DNA of 64,000 nucleotides, taken from assembly GCA_963834855.1 (NCBI GenBank), contig CAWIDH010000004.1, forward strand, positions 124,001-188,000, read 5' to 3'. The first letter of the stretch is position 1. Every line of letters begins with the position of its first letter. The translations under genes were made by a program, and so were the position numbers. Source of the stretch: DATJKD01 sp963834855 (GTDB lineage: Bacteria > Pseudomonadota > Gammaproteobacteria > Steroidobacterales > Steroidobacteraceae). Below are positions 15,602 through 26,010 of this stretch, one piece after another. The notes beneath the pieces were generated by a model. It made no database searches. It was not told the DNA's origin and saw only the letters and a list, made by a program, of their open reading frames with translations.

Positions 15602-16635
15602 GGTGATGGCCGCCTGCGGCGCGCGGGGGTCGCCCGCCGCGTGCCGCTGCGGCGCACGAGCTCGATCGCGAGGGAGACCGCCGCGACGAGGCTCCCGGCA
15701 TCCGCGCGGCCGCGGCCCGCGATGTCGAGCGCCGTGCCGTGATCGACCGATGTGCGCACGACGGGCAGCCCGAGCGTCACGTTCACCGCGCGCCCGAAGC
15801 TCGCGTGCTTCAGCACCGGCAGGCCCTGGTCGTGGTACATCGCCAGCACCGCGTCGAACCCCGCCAGGCGGTCCGGGACGAAGGCGGTATCTGCCGGCAC
15901 CGGTCCGGTGAGCCTCATCCCCGTGCGTCGCAACCGCCGCAGCACCGGCTCGATGACCTCGATCTCCTCGCGACCGAGATGACCGGTCTCGCCTGCGTGG
16001 GGGTTCAGGCCGCAGACCAGGATCCGCGGCGCGCGCAGCCCGAATCGCCGCTCGAGGTCGTCGTGCAGCACCCGAAGCACGGCCGCGAGGTGCGGCCGCG
16101 TCAGTGCCGCGCTGACACGCGCCAGCGGAACGTGCGTCGTTGCGAGCGCGACCCTGAGGCTGTCGGCCGCAAGCAGCATCACCGGCTGGCGGGCCCCGGT
16201 GCGCCGGGCGAGATATTCCGTGTGGCCGGAGAATGCGATCCCGGCCTCGTTGATGAGCCCCTTGTGGACGGGCGCGGTCACCATCGCGTCGAACTCGCCG
16301 CTCACGCAGCCGGCGACCGCCGCGTCGAGCATCCCGAGCACATAGGGGGCGTTGCGCCGCTCGAGTCGTCCGGGCCGCGCAGGGACCGCCAGCGGCAGGT
16401 CGAGCAGCTCGACCCGGCGGCGCGCCGATGCGCCGGGCACGTACGCGGGCAGGTGCGGGGCCGCAGCGCCGCGGCGGGCCGTGCTCCTCCGCTGCTCGAT
16501 CAGCTCCGAGTCGCCGAGCACGACGAGCCGAGCGGGCCAGCGCCGTCGCGCGAGCGCGCCGCAGATCTCGGGGCCGATGCCGGCAGGTTCACCGCTCGTG
16601 ATCGCGATCGTGGGGACTGCCGCGCGGGCGCTCAC
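15598..16635 (-). CDS. pdxA: 4-hydroxythreonine-4-phosphate dehydrogenase
   Basis: NAD-dependent enzyme of the DXP-dependent pyridoxal phosphate pathway, 345 residues. Family motifs: ITSGEPAGIGPEI, TAPVHKGLINEAGIAFSGHTEYLA, GLNPHAGETGHLGREE, and YHDQGLPVLKHASFG with metal-binding His and Asp. The C-terminus carries a short Arg-rich extension. The GTG start overlaps the surA stop by 4 bp and its own stop overlaps rsmA by 4 bp, so the three are translationally coupled. Confidence 0.96.
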   Translation of the reverse strand: MSARAAVPTIAITSGEPAGIGPEICGALARRRWPARLVVLGDSELIEQRRSTARRGAAAPHLPAYVPGASARRRVELLDLPLAVPARPGRLERRNAPYVLGMLDAAVAGCVSGEFDAMVTAPVHKGLINEAGIAFSGHTEYLARRTGARQPVMLLAADSLRVALATTHVPLARVSAALTRPHLAAVLRVLHDDLERRFGLRAPRILVCGLNPHAGETGHLGREEIEVIEPVLRRLRRTGMRLTGPVPADTAFVPDRLAGFDAVLAMYHDQGLPVLKHASFGRAVNVTLGLPVVRTSVDHGTALDIAGRGRADAGSLVAAVSLAIELVRRSGTRRATPARRRRPSP

Positions 16636-17933
16636 ATGCGGTATTCGACGAAGGCCTCGTCGCGCAGGCGACGCAGCCAGAGCTCGGTCTCCTCATCGGC
16701 GCGCGCCTCGCGCATCTGCGCGAAGCAGCGGTTGCGGATCACGTCGTCGGTCGCGTCATAGGTGCGCCGACCAAGGAGCTGCACGATGTGCCAGCCGTAC
16801 TGCGACTTGAACGGCTGGCTGATCTCGTTCTCGCTCAGGGCATCGATCTGCTGCTCGAACTCGGGCACGAAGGTGCCCGGCCCCTGCCAGCCGAGGTCGC
16901 CGCCCTTCGCCGCCGAGCTCGTGTCCGCCGACGTGACGGCGGCGATCGCCTCGAAGTCCTCGCCCCCCAGGATGCGCTCGCGGACGCGAGCGAGCTTCTG
17001 GCGCACTGTCTCATCGTCCTCGATCTCGTTGGTTTCGAGCAGGATGTGCCGCGCGTGGACCTGCGAGACGAGTGCCGCGGCCTCTGCCCCGCGGACCTGG
17101 AGCAGCTTGAAGATGTGCAGGCCGCTCGGCGAGCGGATCGGTTCCGTCACCTGGCCAGGCTGCAATGCGGGAATCAGGTCCGCGGCGAAGGAGGGCAGCT
17201 GGCCAGCATTGCGCCAGCCGAGCGCGCCGCCCTCGAGGGCGGTGCCCGCGTCGGAATAGGCGATGGCGAGCTGCGCGAAATCCTCACCGGCCCGGGCGCG
17301 CTCGTAAACGCCTTCCGCGCGCGCCGTGCGCTCAGCGACCTGCTCGGCCGACGCCGTCTCGGGTATGCCCACCAGGATATGGGCCAGGTCGTACTCCTGG
17401 GTCTCGGCCGGCGAGCCCTTGCGCTTCGCCACGCACTGGTCGAGCTCGCGGGGCGACACGTAGATGCGCGAGTACACGTCGCGTTGGCGCAGCGCGGTCA
17501 TCGTCATCTCCCTGCGCATCTCGTCGCGGTAGGCACGGTAGTCGATGCCCTGCTGCTCGAGCGCCGCTGGCAGGTCGCTGAACTTGAGATCGTTGCGCTG
17601 CGCGACGTCGGTGAGCGCGGTGTTGAGCATCTCGTCCGTGATCTGGATCCCGAGCCGGTCGGCGCGCTGCACCTGCAGCTCCTGCAGGACCAGCCGTTCG
17701 AGCACCTGCTGGCGCAGCACATTGCGCGCCGGCGGCTGCTGGCCCTGCTGCTGGATGCGCGCGCTGATCATCTGCACCTGCTGCTCGAGATCGCTCTGCA
17801 GCACGATGCCGTCGTTGACGACGGCCACAACGCGATCGAGCAGCACGCCGCTGCTGCTCAGTTCCTCGGCCGGCGCCGCGGCAGCCGCAAGGAAGGCGCA
17901 CGATACCAACAATCGCTTGAAAAACAATGACAT
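16632..17933 (-). CDS. surA: periplasmic chaperone / peptidyl-prolyl isomerase SurA
   Basis: Outer-membrane-protein chaperone, 433 residues. Signal peptide MSLFFKRLLVSCAFLAAAAAPA, an N-terminal SurA domain (LLDRVVAVVNDGIVLQSDLE), then two parvulin domains (AHILVGIPE around residue 185 and ARHILLETNEIEDDE around residue 295), and a terminal helix that packs back on the chaperone core. The ATG at 17933 starts one base after the lptD stop. Serves LptD and other beta-barrel proteins, matching its neighbour. Confidence 0.96.
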   Translation of the reverse strand: MSLFFKRLLVSCAFLAAAAAPAEELSSSGVLLDRVVAVVNDGIVLQSDLEQQVQMISARIQQQGQQPPARNVLRQQVLERLVLQELQVQRADRLGIQITDEMLNTALTDVAQRNDLKFSDLPAALEQQGIDYRAYRDEMRREMTMTALRQRDVYSRIYVSPRELDQCVAKRKGSPAETQEYDLAHILVGIPETASAEQVAERTARAEGVYERARAGEDFAQLAIAYSDAGTALEGGALGWRNAGQLPSFAADLIPALQPGQVTEPIRSPSGLHIFKLLQVRGAEAAALVSQVHARHILLETNEIEDDETVRQKLARVRERILGGEDFEAIAAVTSADTSSAAKGGDLGWQGPGTFVPEFEQQIDALSENEISQPFKSQYGWHIVQLLGRRTYDATDDVIRNRCFAQMREARADEETELWLRRLRDEAFVEYRM

Positions 17934-17934
17934 A

Positions 17935-20169
17935 TCAGGGTTCGGGCTCGGACGGGACGGCGGAGTATCCCCGAATCGTGCTCCGCAGGAAAGCCTCGTT
18001 GTCCACTCCGACACTCGACAGACCCTTGAGTTCCAGCTGCAGGCCGATCGAGGTGTCGGTGTCGCCGGTGCGGTTGCTGACGAAGCGCCGCCAGACGAGT
18101 CGCAGCGCCCAGCAGCACGAGCCGTACTCGAGCCCCACGAAGGCATCGCGGGTCTCGTTGTCGCGCACTGAATAGGCCCAGCGGCCGAATCCACGCCACT
18201 GGCGGCCGATTGGCCACGCCGCGGAGACGTCGTACTGCTCGATCGTGTCGCGTTGCAGGCGATAGCCGGCATTGATCACGTGGTCGCTCGCGGGCCGGTA
18301 CTGCAGGGCAACCTCGGACTTCACGGTGTGGGTGTTCTCCGGGTCCCAGCGTATGCCGAGGTTCGCGCTCCAGTCCTGCCAGGCCGACATCTCGAGCTCG
18401 CCCACGACGTCGGAGTTCCCTCGCGAGGACAGCGGCTCGTCCGGCAGCCGCACGCGCGGATCGTCGAAATAGAATGCCTGGCCGATCGTCGCGCTGGCAT
18501 ATTGCCGGCCGCCCGCGGCATCCAGCAGGCGCGTGGTGAGCCCCACCGCGAGCTGGTTCGCGTCGCTCAGGCGGTCGGTGCCCACGTAGCGATTCGTCCG
18601 AAAGAGCTGCACCAGGTTGAGGTCGGGCAGTGCGGTGTCGAACACCGGCAGGTCGTCCTGCTCGCGGAACGGCACGTACAGGTACAGCAGGCGGGGCTCG
18701 ATGGTGTGCAGCCGCTGGCGATGCGAGCCTACCTCGCGTTCCAATACCATTCCCGAGTCGAGGCTCAAGATCGGCGCGGTGCGCGCCGGCTCATCGTCGA
18801 TCCCGACAGGAACGTCCTCGAGCGCATACGAGGTGTGCCGCAGCGCCGCATCCGCTGCCAGATACGTGCCGCGGCCGTCGAGGCGCCAGCCCAGCGAGGG
18901 CTCGACGTCGACCCGCACCCCATCCGGACCCGTGTTGCGCAGGAAGTTGTCGGCCTCGGCGCGCAGCCCGACCGAGAAACCGCCCGGAAGGTTGCCCCAG
19001 CGGCCGATCGCCGCGAGCCGAGGCGCGATCGAGTGCGGCTCGTCGACGTCGGCCAGCAGCTCGTCGATCACCTGGTAGTCCTGCGCCAGGCCGACGAAGC
19101 TCCAGTTGCGCCAGTCGTGACGGAGCTCGGCGCTGCGGTTCAGGAAGGTCACGCTCGTGCCTTCGAACCCCGAGCCGAAGTCCTCGAAATAGGCCGCATC
19201 GCTGACGTTCGCGGCATCGATGTGCAGCCGGGTGCGCGGGCGGAACCGCGTCGCGTGCCGAAGCTCCACATAGCTTCGCGATACGTCGACCTGGCTGTCC
19301 TCGTGCAGGTATTCGCCGTACAGGATGCCGCGGCTCGACTCGGTGAGGTAGCGGAGCTCGGGATCGAGCCGCAGGCCGCGCGAGCTGTAGTAGCGTGTCG
19401 TCAGGGTCGCGTCGCGGTTGGGCGCGATGTTCCAGTACCACGGGACCGCCAGCATCGTTCCGGACTGGCCGCTGTTGCCGATGATCGGAAACAGCACGCC
19501 GGTCTTGCGCTGGTCACCGACGGGGAAGGATATCCACGGCGTGTACAGCACGGGCACGTCCTTGAAGTCGAGTCGCACGCCGCGGCCCGTCCCGATCCGC
19601 GTCCGCTGGTTGAGCGAGATCTCATCCGCGCTCAGCCGCCAGTCCTCGTTCCCCGGCGGGCAGGCCGTGTAGGCGACATCGGCGAGCTCGATCCTGCCTT
19701 CCTCGCGCATGCTCACCTCGCCCGCGGCGCCGCGCACCGAGCGATCCAGCAGCTCGAACTCCGCGCCGCGGAATTCCGCCGTGCCCGCGCCGGCGAAGGA
19801 GCCGCCCTCGCCGCTCACGTGCAGCGTCGGGTCCAGGTACTCGACGTGGCCGCGCATCGAGACGTTGCGCTCCTCGGCGTCGACCTCGGCCTCGTCCGCG
19901 GTGAGCAGCCGCTGGCCCATGCGGATACGCACGTTGCCGCGCAGGGTCGCGTCACCGTCGCGCTGCATGTCCCCTTCGTCGCTCTCGATGCCGATCGCCT
20001 GGTCGTCCGGGTCGGCCTGTGCCAGCTCCTCCAGGCGCGGGTCCTGCGCGACCGGGTTGCGGCACTGCGAGTCTTCGGCGCCCGCGGTCCAGGGGCAGGC
20101 GAGGAGGGAAATCGTGCAGAAAACGAGCAGCCGTCGGCATTCGGGCGCGGTTCGGGCGGACGGCTCCAT
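17935..20169 (-). CDS. lptD: LPS-assembly outer-membrane protein LptD
   Basis: Outer-membrane beta-barrel that inserts lipopolysaccharide with LptE, 744 residues from the ATG at 20169. It has a signal peptide, an N-terminal OstA/LptA-like jellyroll (GDATLRGNVRIRMGQRLLTADEAEVD) and a C-terminal barrel. All four cysteines of the essential LptD disulfide pattern are in place: SQCRNP near the mature N-terminus, TACPPGNEDW, and the pair in GSCCWALRL near the C-terminus. First gene of lptD-surA-pdxA-rsmA, divergent from amgK. Confidence 0.95.
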   Translation of the reverse strand: MEPSARTAPECRRLLVFCTISLLACPWTAGAEDSQCRNPVAQDPRLEELAQADPDDQAIGIESDEGDMQRDGDATLRGNVRIRMGQRLLTADEAEVDAEERNVSMRGHVEYLDPTLHVSGEGGSFAGAGTAEFRGAEFELLDRSVRGAAGEVSMREEGRIELADVAYTACPPGNEDWRLSADEISLNQRTRIGTGRGVRLDFKDVPVLYTPWISFPVGDQRKTGVLFPIIGNSGQSGTMLAVPWYWNIAPNRDATLTTRYYSSRGLRLDPELRYLTESSRGILYGEYLHEDSQVDVSRSYVELRHATRFRPRTRLHIDAANVSDAAYFEDFGSGFEGTSVTFLNRSAELRHDWRNWSFVGLAQDYQVIDELLADVDEPHSIAPRLAAIGRWGNLPGGFSVGLRAEADNFLRNTGPDGVRVDVEPSLGWRLDGRGTYLAADAALRHTSYALEDVPVGIDDEPARTAPILSLDSGMVLEREVGSHRQRLHTIEPRLLYLYVPFREQDDLPVFDTALPDLNLVQLFRTNRYVGTDRLSDANQLAVGLTTRLLDAAGGRQYASATIGQAFYFDDPRVRLPDEPLSSRGNSDVVGELEMSAWQDWSANLGIRWDPENTHTVKSEVALQYRPASDHVINAGYRLQRDTIEQYDVSAAWPIGRQWRGFGRWAYSVRDNETRDAFVGLEYGSCCWALRLVWRRFVSNRTGDTDTSIGLQLELKGLSSVGVDNEAFLRSTIRGYSAVPSEPEP

Positions 20170-20222
20170 CGTCCCGATTATAATTACACCTCCCGCGCCG
20201 AACCGACTTTCCGAGGCCACGC
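20170..20222. promoter_or_regulatory. divergent lptD / amgK promoter region
   Basis: Only 53 bp separate the two start codons. An AT-rich block at 20177-20188 contains TATAAT on the plus strand (20179-20184), and because it is nearly symmetric it also offers TATAAT on the minus strand. Either could be the -10 hexamer of amgK or lptD; no convincing -35 is seen. Confidence 0.4.
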
Positions 20223-21257
20223 TTGCAGGACGAACGCCGAGACGACCCGCGGCTTGAGAAGCTGCACACCTGGCTGCACGAGCAACTTCGATTCGGCGAC
20301 TTCGAGCTGGCGCCCGCGTCCGCGGATGCGAGCTTCCGGCGGTATTTCCGCGTCACGCGCCCGGGCGGCAGCCTGATCGTGATGGATGCGCCGCCCGGAA
20401 AGGAAGACCCCGGGCCATATATGCGCATCGCGGGCATGCTGGGCGAGATCGGCGTGCACGCACCGCGCGTGCTCGAGCGCAACCTCACCGACGGTTTCCT
20501 GCTGCTGACCGACCTGGGCTCGACGACCTACCTGATGGCCCTGGCCGACCGCACGCGTGGAGGCGCGCTGTACGGCGATGCGATCGAGGCGCTGGTCGCG
20601 ATCCAGGCGCGCGGCATGCGCCATGCGCAGGCCCTGCCGCCGTACGACGCGAAGCTGCTCCGCTTCGAGATGAGCCTCTTCCCCGACTGGCTGCTCGGCC
20701 GCCATCTCGGCATCGCGCTCGACGCCGGCGAGACCGCGATGCTTGCGCGCGCGATGGATCTTCTTACCGAATGCGCGCTGTCGCAGCCGCGCGGCTTCGT
20801 GCATCGCGACTATCACTCGCGCAACCTGATGGTCTGTCCCGGCGCCAACCCCGGCATCCTCGATTTCCAGGATGCGGTGCACGGCCCGCTCGCCTACGAC
20901 CTGGTCTCGCTGCTGCGCGACTGCTACATCGCCTGGCCCGCCGAGCGGGTGAGCGCATGGATAGCCGACTACCGGCGCCTGGCCGCGGCGGAGGGTCTGG
21001 ACGTCGGCGCGGACGAGGCCGAGTTCGCCCGCTGGTTCGACCTGATGTGCGTGCAGCGACATCTCAAGACGACCGGCATCTTCTGCCGGCTCTGGCATCG
21101 CGATGGCAAACCCGGGTACCTCGACGACATCCCGCGTACGCTCGAGTACGTACGCGAGGCGGCGGGCCGGCACGCGGAGCTCGCGGGCCTGCTCGAGCTG
21201 ATCGACCGGCGCGTGCTCCCGTGGCTCTCCGGGCGTCGCGCCGGGGCGGCGACGTGA
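20223..21257 (+). CDS. amgK: N-acetylmuramate/N-acetylglucosamine kinase-like aminoglycoside-phosphotransferase-fold protein
   Basis: A 344-residue kinase of the APH fold. Catalytic loop GFVHRDYHSRNLMV around residue 195 and metal-binding GILDFQDAVHGPLAYDLVSLLRD follow the family pattern. Together with the next gene (murU) it corresponds to the AmgK-MurU peptidoglycan-recycling shunt: AmgK phosphorylates MurNAc/GlcNAc at the anomeric position. The start is TTG at 20223 with GAGG upstream. It overlaps murU by 4 bp (GTGA). The same pair lies next to lptD in pseudomonads. Confidence 0.9.
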   Translation: MQDERRDDPRLEKLHTWLHEQLRFGDFELAPASADASFRRYFRVTRPGGSLIVMDAPPGKEDPGPYMRIAGMLGEIGVHAPRVLERNLTDGFLLLTDLGSTTYLMALADRTRGGALYGDAIEALVAIQARGMRHAQALPPYDAKLLRFEMSLFPDWLLGRHLGIALDAGETAMLARAMDLLTECALSQPRGFVHRDYHSRNLMVCPGANPGILDFQDAVHGPLAYDLVSLLRDCYIAWPAERVSAWIADYRRLAAAEGLDVGADEAEFARWFDLMCVQRHLKTTGIFCRLWHRDGKPGYLDDIPRTLEYVREAAGRHAELAGLLELIDRRVLPWLSGRRAGAAT

Positions 21258-21934
21258 AGGCGATGATCCTCGCCGCGGGCCGCGGCGAGCGCATGCGGCC
21301 GCTGACGCTCACGCGGCCGAAACCGCTGCTCGAGGTCGGTGGCCGCGCGTTGATCGAGCATCACGTCGTCTCGCTCGCGGCGGCGGGTTTCCGCTCGATC
21401 GTGATCAACCTGTCGTGGCTCGGTGCGCAGATCCGCGAGCACCTGGGCGACGGCTCGCGTTTCGGTGTGTCGATCAGCTACAGCGACGAGGGGCCCGAGC
21501 CGCTCGAAACGGGTGGCGGCATCGTGCGGGCCCTGCCGATGCTGGGTCCCGCCCCGTTCGTCGTCGTCAACGGCGACGTCTGGACGGACTACTCCTGCGC
21601 GGGATTGATGGCCCGGCTCGCGGAACGCGACCTGGCGCACCTGGTGCTCGTGCCCAACCCCGAACAGCATCCGGGTGGCGACTTCGTGCTCCGCGATGGC
21701 CGCATCCTCGAGGCGCCGGGCGCGCGCCTGACATTCTCGGGCGTCGGCGTCTATCGGCCTGCGCTCTTCGAGGGCCACGCCGACGGCATCTTTCGCCTCG
21801 CCCCCATCCTGCGCACGGCGGCGCGCGACGGCCGGGTGTCCGGCGAGCGCTACGACGGAACCTGGCTCGATATCGGAACCCCCGAGCGCCTCGCCGCCCT
21901 GAACCAACGGTACAATTCCCGCGCAACCCCTTAG
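21254..21934 (+). CDS. murU: N-acetylmuramate alpha-1-phosphate uridylyltransferase
   Basis: Nucleotidyltransferase of 226 residues forming UDP-MurNAc from MurNAc-1-phosphate and UTP, bypassing MurA/MurB-dependent synthesis and hence fosfomycin-sensitive steps. Signature MILAAGRGERMRPLTLTRPKPLLEVGGR at the N-terminus binds nucleotide; VVVNGDVWTD supplies the metal-binding Asp; the closing segment YDGTWLDIGTPERL is typical. GTG start overlapping the amgK stop. Cytoplasmic. Confidence 0.92.
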   Translation: MKAMILAAGRGERMRPLTLTRPKPLLEVGGRALIEHHVVSLAAAGFRSIVINLSWLGAQIREHLGDGSRFGVSISYSDEGPEPLETGGGIVRALPMLGPAPFVVVNGDVWTDYSCAGLMARLAERDLAHLVLVPNPEQHPGGDFVLRDGRILEAPGARLTFSGVGVYRPALFEGHADGIFRLAPILRTAARDGRVSGERYDGTWLDIGTPERLAALNQRYNSRATP

Positions 21935-21954
21935 ATCCACCGGCATCGGGAGCA

Positions 21955-22973
21955 ATGGCTGAGTTCAAGGGCATACCGGTCGTGCAGGGCACGGCGCGGA
22001 GCGGCGAAAAGTACCGCACGGCGCAAGGCTTCGTCGCGATCAAGGACGGCGTCAAGGCAAGCGCGCGCGGGGCCGTGATCCCGGCGGCGCGCAAGCCGGC
22101 GTGGCTGCGCGCGCCCATGCCGGCGGGAGCGCGCTTCGACGTGGTCCGCCGGACCGTGCGCGAGCATCGACTCGCGACCGTCTGTGAGGAAGCGAAGTGC
22201 CCGAACATCGGCGAGTGCTGGAACGCCGGCACCGCGACGCTGATGCTGATGGGCGAGGTGTGCACGCGTGCCTGCCGGTTCTGCGCGGTGGATACGGGCA
22301 ATCCGCGCGGCTGGCTCGATGCGGAGGAGCCGGCGAACGCCGCACGCACGGTCGCGCTGATGGGCCTCAGCTACGTCGTGCTGACCTCGGTCAACCGCGA
22401 CGACCTGCCGGACGGCGGGGCCGGGCACTTCGCGGCCTGCGTGCGGGAGATCAAGCGCCGCTGCCCTGCGACGGCGGTCGAGGCGCTGACGCCGGATTTC
22501 CAGGGCGTGCACGCCGACGTCGAGACCGTGGTCGACAGCGGGCTCGATGTGTTCGCGCAGAACGTCGAGACCGTGCGGCGCCTTACGCACCCCGTGCGCG
22601 ACCCACGCGCGGGCTACGAGCAGACCCTTTCGGTGCTGGCGCACGCCAAGCGGCACCGCCCGCAGGCGCTGACCAAGACGAGCCTGATGCTGGGGCTAGG
22701 CGAGCGGGAAGCCGAGCTGCACGAGACCATGGACGAGCTGCGCGCCATCGGCGTCGACATCCTGACGCTCGGGCAATACCTGCGCCCGACCGTCAATCAC
22801 CTGCCCGTCGAGCGCTACGTCACGCCCGAAGAGTTCGATCGTTACCGCGAGGCCGCGCTCGCGCGGGGTTTCCTCGAATGCGTGGCCGGGCCGCTGGTGC
22901 GTTCGAGCTACCGGGCCGAACGGGCGCTGGCCCGCAACAACGCCGGGCTCGGCAGCGGCGGCCTGGCACGGCC

Positions 22974-22977
<4 letters not shown>
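21955..22977 (+). CDS. lipA: lipoyl synthase
   Basis: Radical-SAM enzyme, 340 residues, inserting two sulfurs into octanoyl groups on E2 and H proteins. Both [4Fe-4S] cluster motifs are visible: the auxiliary CEEAKCPNIGEC and the radical-SAM CTRACRFCAV, plus the downstream NVETV and LGLGE blocks. The N-terminus has about 45 extra residues before the conserved core. GGGAG precedes the ATG. Its stop overlaps lipB as GTGA. Confidence 0.97.
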
Positions 22978-23657
<680 letters not shown>

Positions 23658-23927
23658 ACGGCGTCGAGCTGCTCCTTGCTTTCGGCGCGCACGGTCACGG
23701 TGATGCCGAGATAACGGCCGGCGCTGCTCGGGCGCTCTGCGATGCGCCCGGCGTCGATTTCGCCGAAATGCTGCGACAGGATGCCGATCACGAGGCTGCG
23801 GAAATCCGCGTCCGCTTTGCCCATGACCTTGATGGGGAAATCCGTCGGGAACTTGAGCAGTGTGGTGTCGTTCATGGTCGCCCCGAGATGGGGACGAAAT
23901 GGCTGACTGCAAGCATGTCGGGCGCGC

Positions 23928-24797
23928 TCACAGTGCTGGCTGCGTGGCGATCTCGTCCAGGTGCCGCTGCAGCGCGGCGTAGGTGCGCTTCCAGTGCGCG
24001 CCGGGGCGCCCGGCGCCGACCGGACGGCTGTCCAGCCGCGTGATGGGCAGGACGCCGCGGCCGGCGGAGGCGATCCAGATCTCGTCGGCACGCCCCAGTT
24101 CCGCGGCCCCGACCGGGCGTATCTCCTGCTTGAGGCCGGGGGCCAGCGCGAGCACGGCCTCGCGCGTGGTACCCGGCAGGATGCGCGGATCGTTCGGCGG
24201 TGTCGCAAGGGTGGTACCCGTCACGATGAAGACGGTGCTCGACGAGCCCTCCGTCAACCAGCCGTCGCGAAGCAGGATCGCCTCGGACCCGCCGGCATCG
24301 TCCGCCTCCTGCCGCAGCAGGACGTTGGCGAGCAGCGCGATCGACTTGATGTCGCAACGCGCCCAGCGGATGTCCTCGCGGGTCACGCCCGCGAGGCCCT
24401 GGCCCAGGACCGCGGCCGATGGCGCCGTGTACGGGCCCGTGAAAGCGAACACCGTCGGCGCCACACCGGCCGGGAACGGGTGATTGCGACCAGTCTCCGC
24501 ACCGCGCGTCACCTGCAGGTAGACGAGCTGCTCGGGCGCGCCCGCGCGGTTCACCAGCACCTGGACGATCGTCGCCCACTGCTCGTGCGTGTGCGGATTG
24601 TCGAGCCGGATGGCCGCGAGGCTGCGCGCCAGCCGGTCGAGATGCGCGCGCAGCAGGAACGGGCGCCCGCGATGCACCGGCACGACCTCGTAGACGCCGT
24701 CCGCGAACAGGAACCCGCGATCGAAGGGCGAGACGCGCGCGGCCGCGAGCGGCAGGAACTGGCCGTTCAGGTAGCCGGTCGGAAACGGCTCGGCCAT
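23928..24797 (-). CDS. dat: D-amino-acid transaminase
   Basis: Class IV PLP aminotransferase, 289 residues. Visible: NGQFLPLAAARVSPFDRGFLFADGVYEVVP, PLP lysine in CDIKSIALLANVL around residue 150, and EGSSSTVFIV...ILPGTTR phosphate-binding blocks. D-amino-acid transaminases interconvert D-alanine and D-glutamate with 2-oxoacids, feeding peptidoglycan precursors, which suits its place between dacA and ybeD. A branched-chain or aminodeoxychorismate-lyase role cannot be excluded from motifs alone. Ends 52 bp upstream of ybeD. Confidence 0.85.
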   Translation of the reverse strand: MAEPFPTGYLNGQFLPLAAARVSPFDRGFLFADGVYEVVPVHRGRPFLLRAHLDRLARSLAAIRLDNPHTHEQWATIVQVLVNRAGAPEQLVYLQVTRGAETGRNHPFPAGVAPTVFAFTGPYTAPSAAVLGQGLAGVTREDIRWARCDIKSIALLANVLLRQEADDAGGSEAILLRDGWLTEGSSSTVFIVTGTTLATPPNDPRILPGTTREAVLALAPGLKQEIRPVGAAELGRADEIWIASAGRGVLPITRLDSRPVGAGRPGAHWKRTYAALQRHLDEIATQPAL

Positions 24798-24798
24798 C

Positions 24799-26010
24799 TC
24801 AGCGGAACCAGAGCTTCACCGTGTCGATCCCGCGGCGGAAGATCCCGCCGCGCGGCACGTCCTGCACGGCGTAGAGATCGTGCGCGGCGATGGTCGAGCC
24901 GTCGACGACGATGCGCGTCTTGCCGAGCGCCGTCTGCGCCGAGAGCGGCGCGATGAGGTGCTCGGGCAGCTCGAACTCGGCCTTGACGCTCCCCATCCGG
25001 CCGCGCTGTCCGGTCACGTAGAGGTCGCGGGCGAGCGTGAGTGCGACCTCGGGCTCCTTGCCCTTCCACACACGCACCGAGGTCAACGGCTGGCCCGCGG
25101 CGAAGATCCGCCGGGTCTCGAAGAAGTTGAAGCCGTAGTTGAGCAGCGCGGCGTTCGCGTCCTCGCGGGCCCGCATCGAGTCGGTGCCCATCACGGCCGA
25201 CACCAGTCGCATGTCGCCGCGCTTCGCGGAGACCACGAGACAGTAACCCGCGGTCTTCGTGTGCCCGGTCTTCACGCCGTCGACCGACGGGTCGCGCCAG
25301 AGCAGCCCGTTGCGGTTCTGCTGCGTGATGCCGTTCCAGGTGAACTCCTTCTGCGAATACCACTTGTAGTACTCGGGGAAGTCCCTGACCAGCGCGCTCG
25401 CGAGCAGCGCTGCGTCGCGCGCCGTGATGTACTGGTTGGGGCTCGGCATGCCCGCGGAATCCTCGAAGTGCGTGCCGGTGAGGCCGAGCTGCTTCGCGAA
25501 GGCGTTCATCATCTGCACGAAGGTGGGCTCGGTGCCGGCGACGTGCTCGGCCAGCGCAAGCGTCGCGTCGTTGCCGGACTGCACGATCATTCCCTGGAGC
25601 AGGTCCTCGACCGAGACCTGCTTGCCGACCTCGATGAACATCGCCGAGCCGCCCAGCTTCGGCGACGCCTGCCGCCACGCGTTCTCGCTGATCGTGACCA
25701 TGTCGTCGAGCTTGATGCGGCCTTCCTTCAGCGCGTGGAACACGACGTAGGCGGTCATCAGCTTGGTCAGGCTGGCCGGCTCCTGGCGCGAATCGGGGTC
25801 GAGCGCCGCGAGCACACGGCCGCTGTCGTGATCGATCACGACGAAGCTCCTGGCCTTCAGTTCCGGCGGTGGCGGCGTCGCGACCGCGGGCGCCGCGGGC
25901 CCGGCGACGGTGGCAGCCGGGTTGGCGGGCTCATCCGAGCCGGAGCACGCGGTGATCGCGGCCGCAATGACGAGCAGCGCCGCGCGCGGGAGGATGGATT
26001 GGATACTCAT
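24799..26010 (-). CDS. dacA: D-alanyl-D-alanine carboxypeptidase (PBP5/6 type), apparent lipoprotein
   Basis: Serine-type DD-carboxypeptidase, 403 residues, trimming the terminal D-Ala from peptidoglycan stem peptides. Active-site motifs are SLTK (SxxK), SGN (SxN) and KTG, followed by the C-terminal PBP5 beta-domain and a short amphipathic end (GIFRRGIDTVKLWF). The N-terminal signal ends in a lipobox-like AAITACSGSDE, so it may be lipid-anchored in addition to the amphipathic helix, unlike E. coli DacA. ATG at 26010 overlaps the mltB stop (ATGA); a GTG at 26016 is the alternative. Confidence 0.92.
   Translation of the reverse strand: MSIQSILPRAALLVIAAAITACSGSDEPANPAATVAGPAAPAVATPPPPELKARSFVVIDHDSGRVLAALDPDSRQEPASLTKLMTAYVVFHALKEGRIKLDDMVTISENAWRQASPKLGGSAMFIEVGKQVSVEDLLQGMIVQSGNDATLALAEHVAGTEPTFVQMMNAFAKQLGLTGTHFEDSAGMPSPNQYITARDAALLASALVRDFPEYYKWYSQKEFTWNGITQQNRNGLLWRDPSVDGVKTGHTKTAGYCLVVSAKRGDMRLVSAVMGTDSMRAREDANAALLNYGFNFFETRRIFAAGQPLTSVRVWKGKEPEVALTLARDLYVTGQRGRMGSVKAEFELPEHLIAPLSAQTALGKTRIVVDGSTIAAHDLYAVQDVPRGGIFRRGIDTVKLWFR

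Noticed and set aside
18253..20376. A 707-codon open frame antisense to lptD
   Set aside because: Same shadow effect; no signal peptide or motif, and lptD carries all four conserved cysteines.
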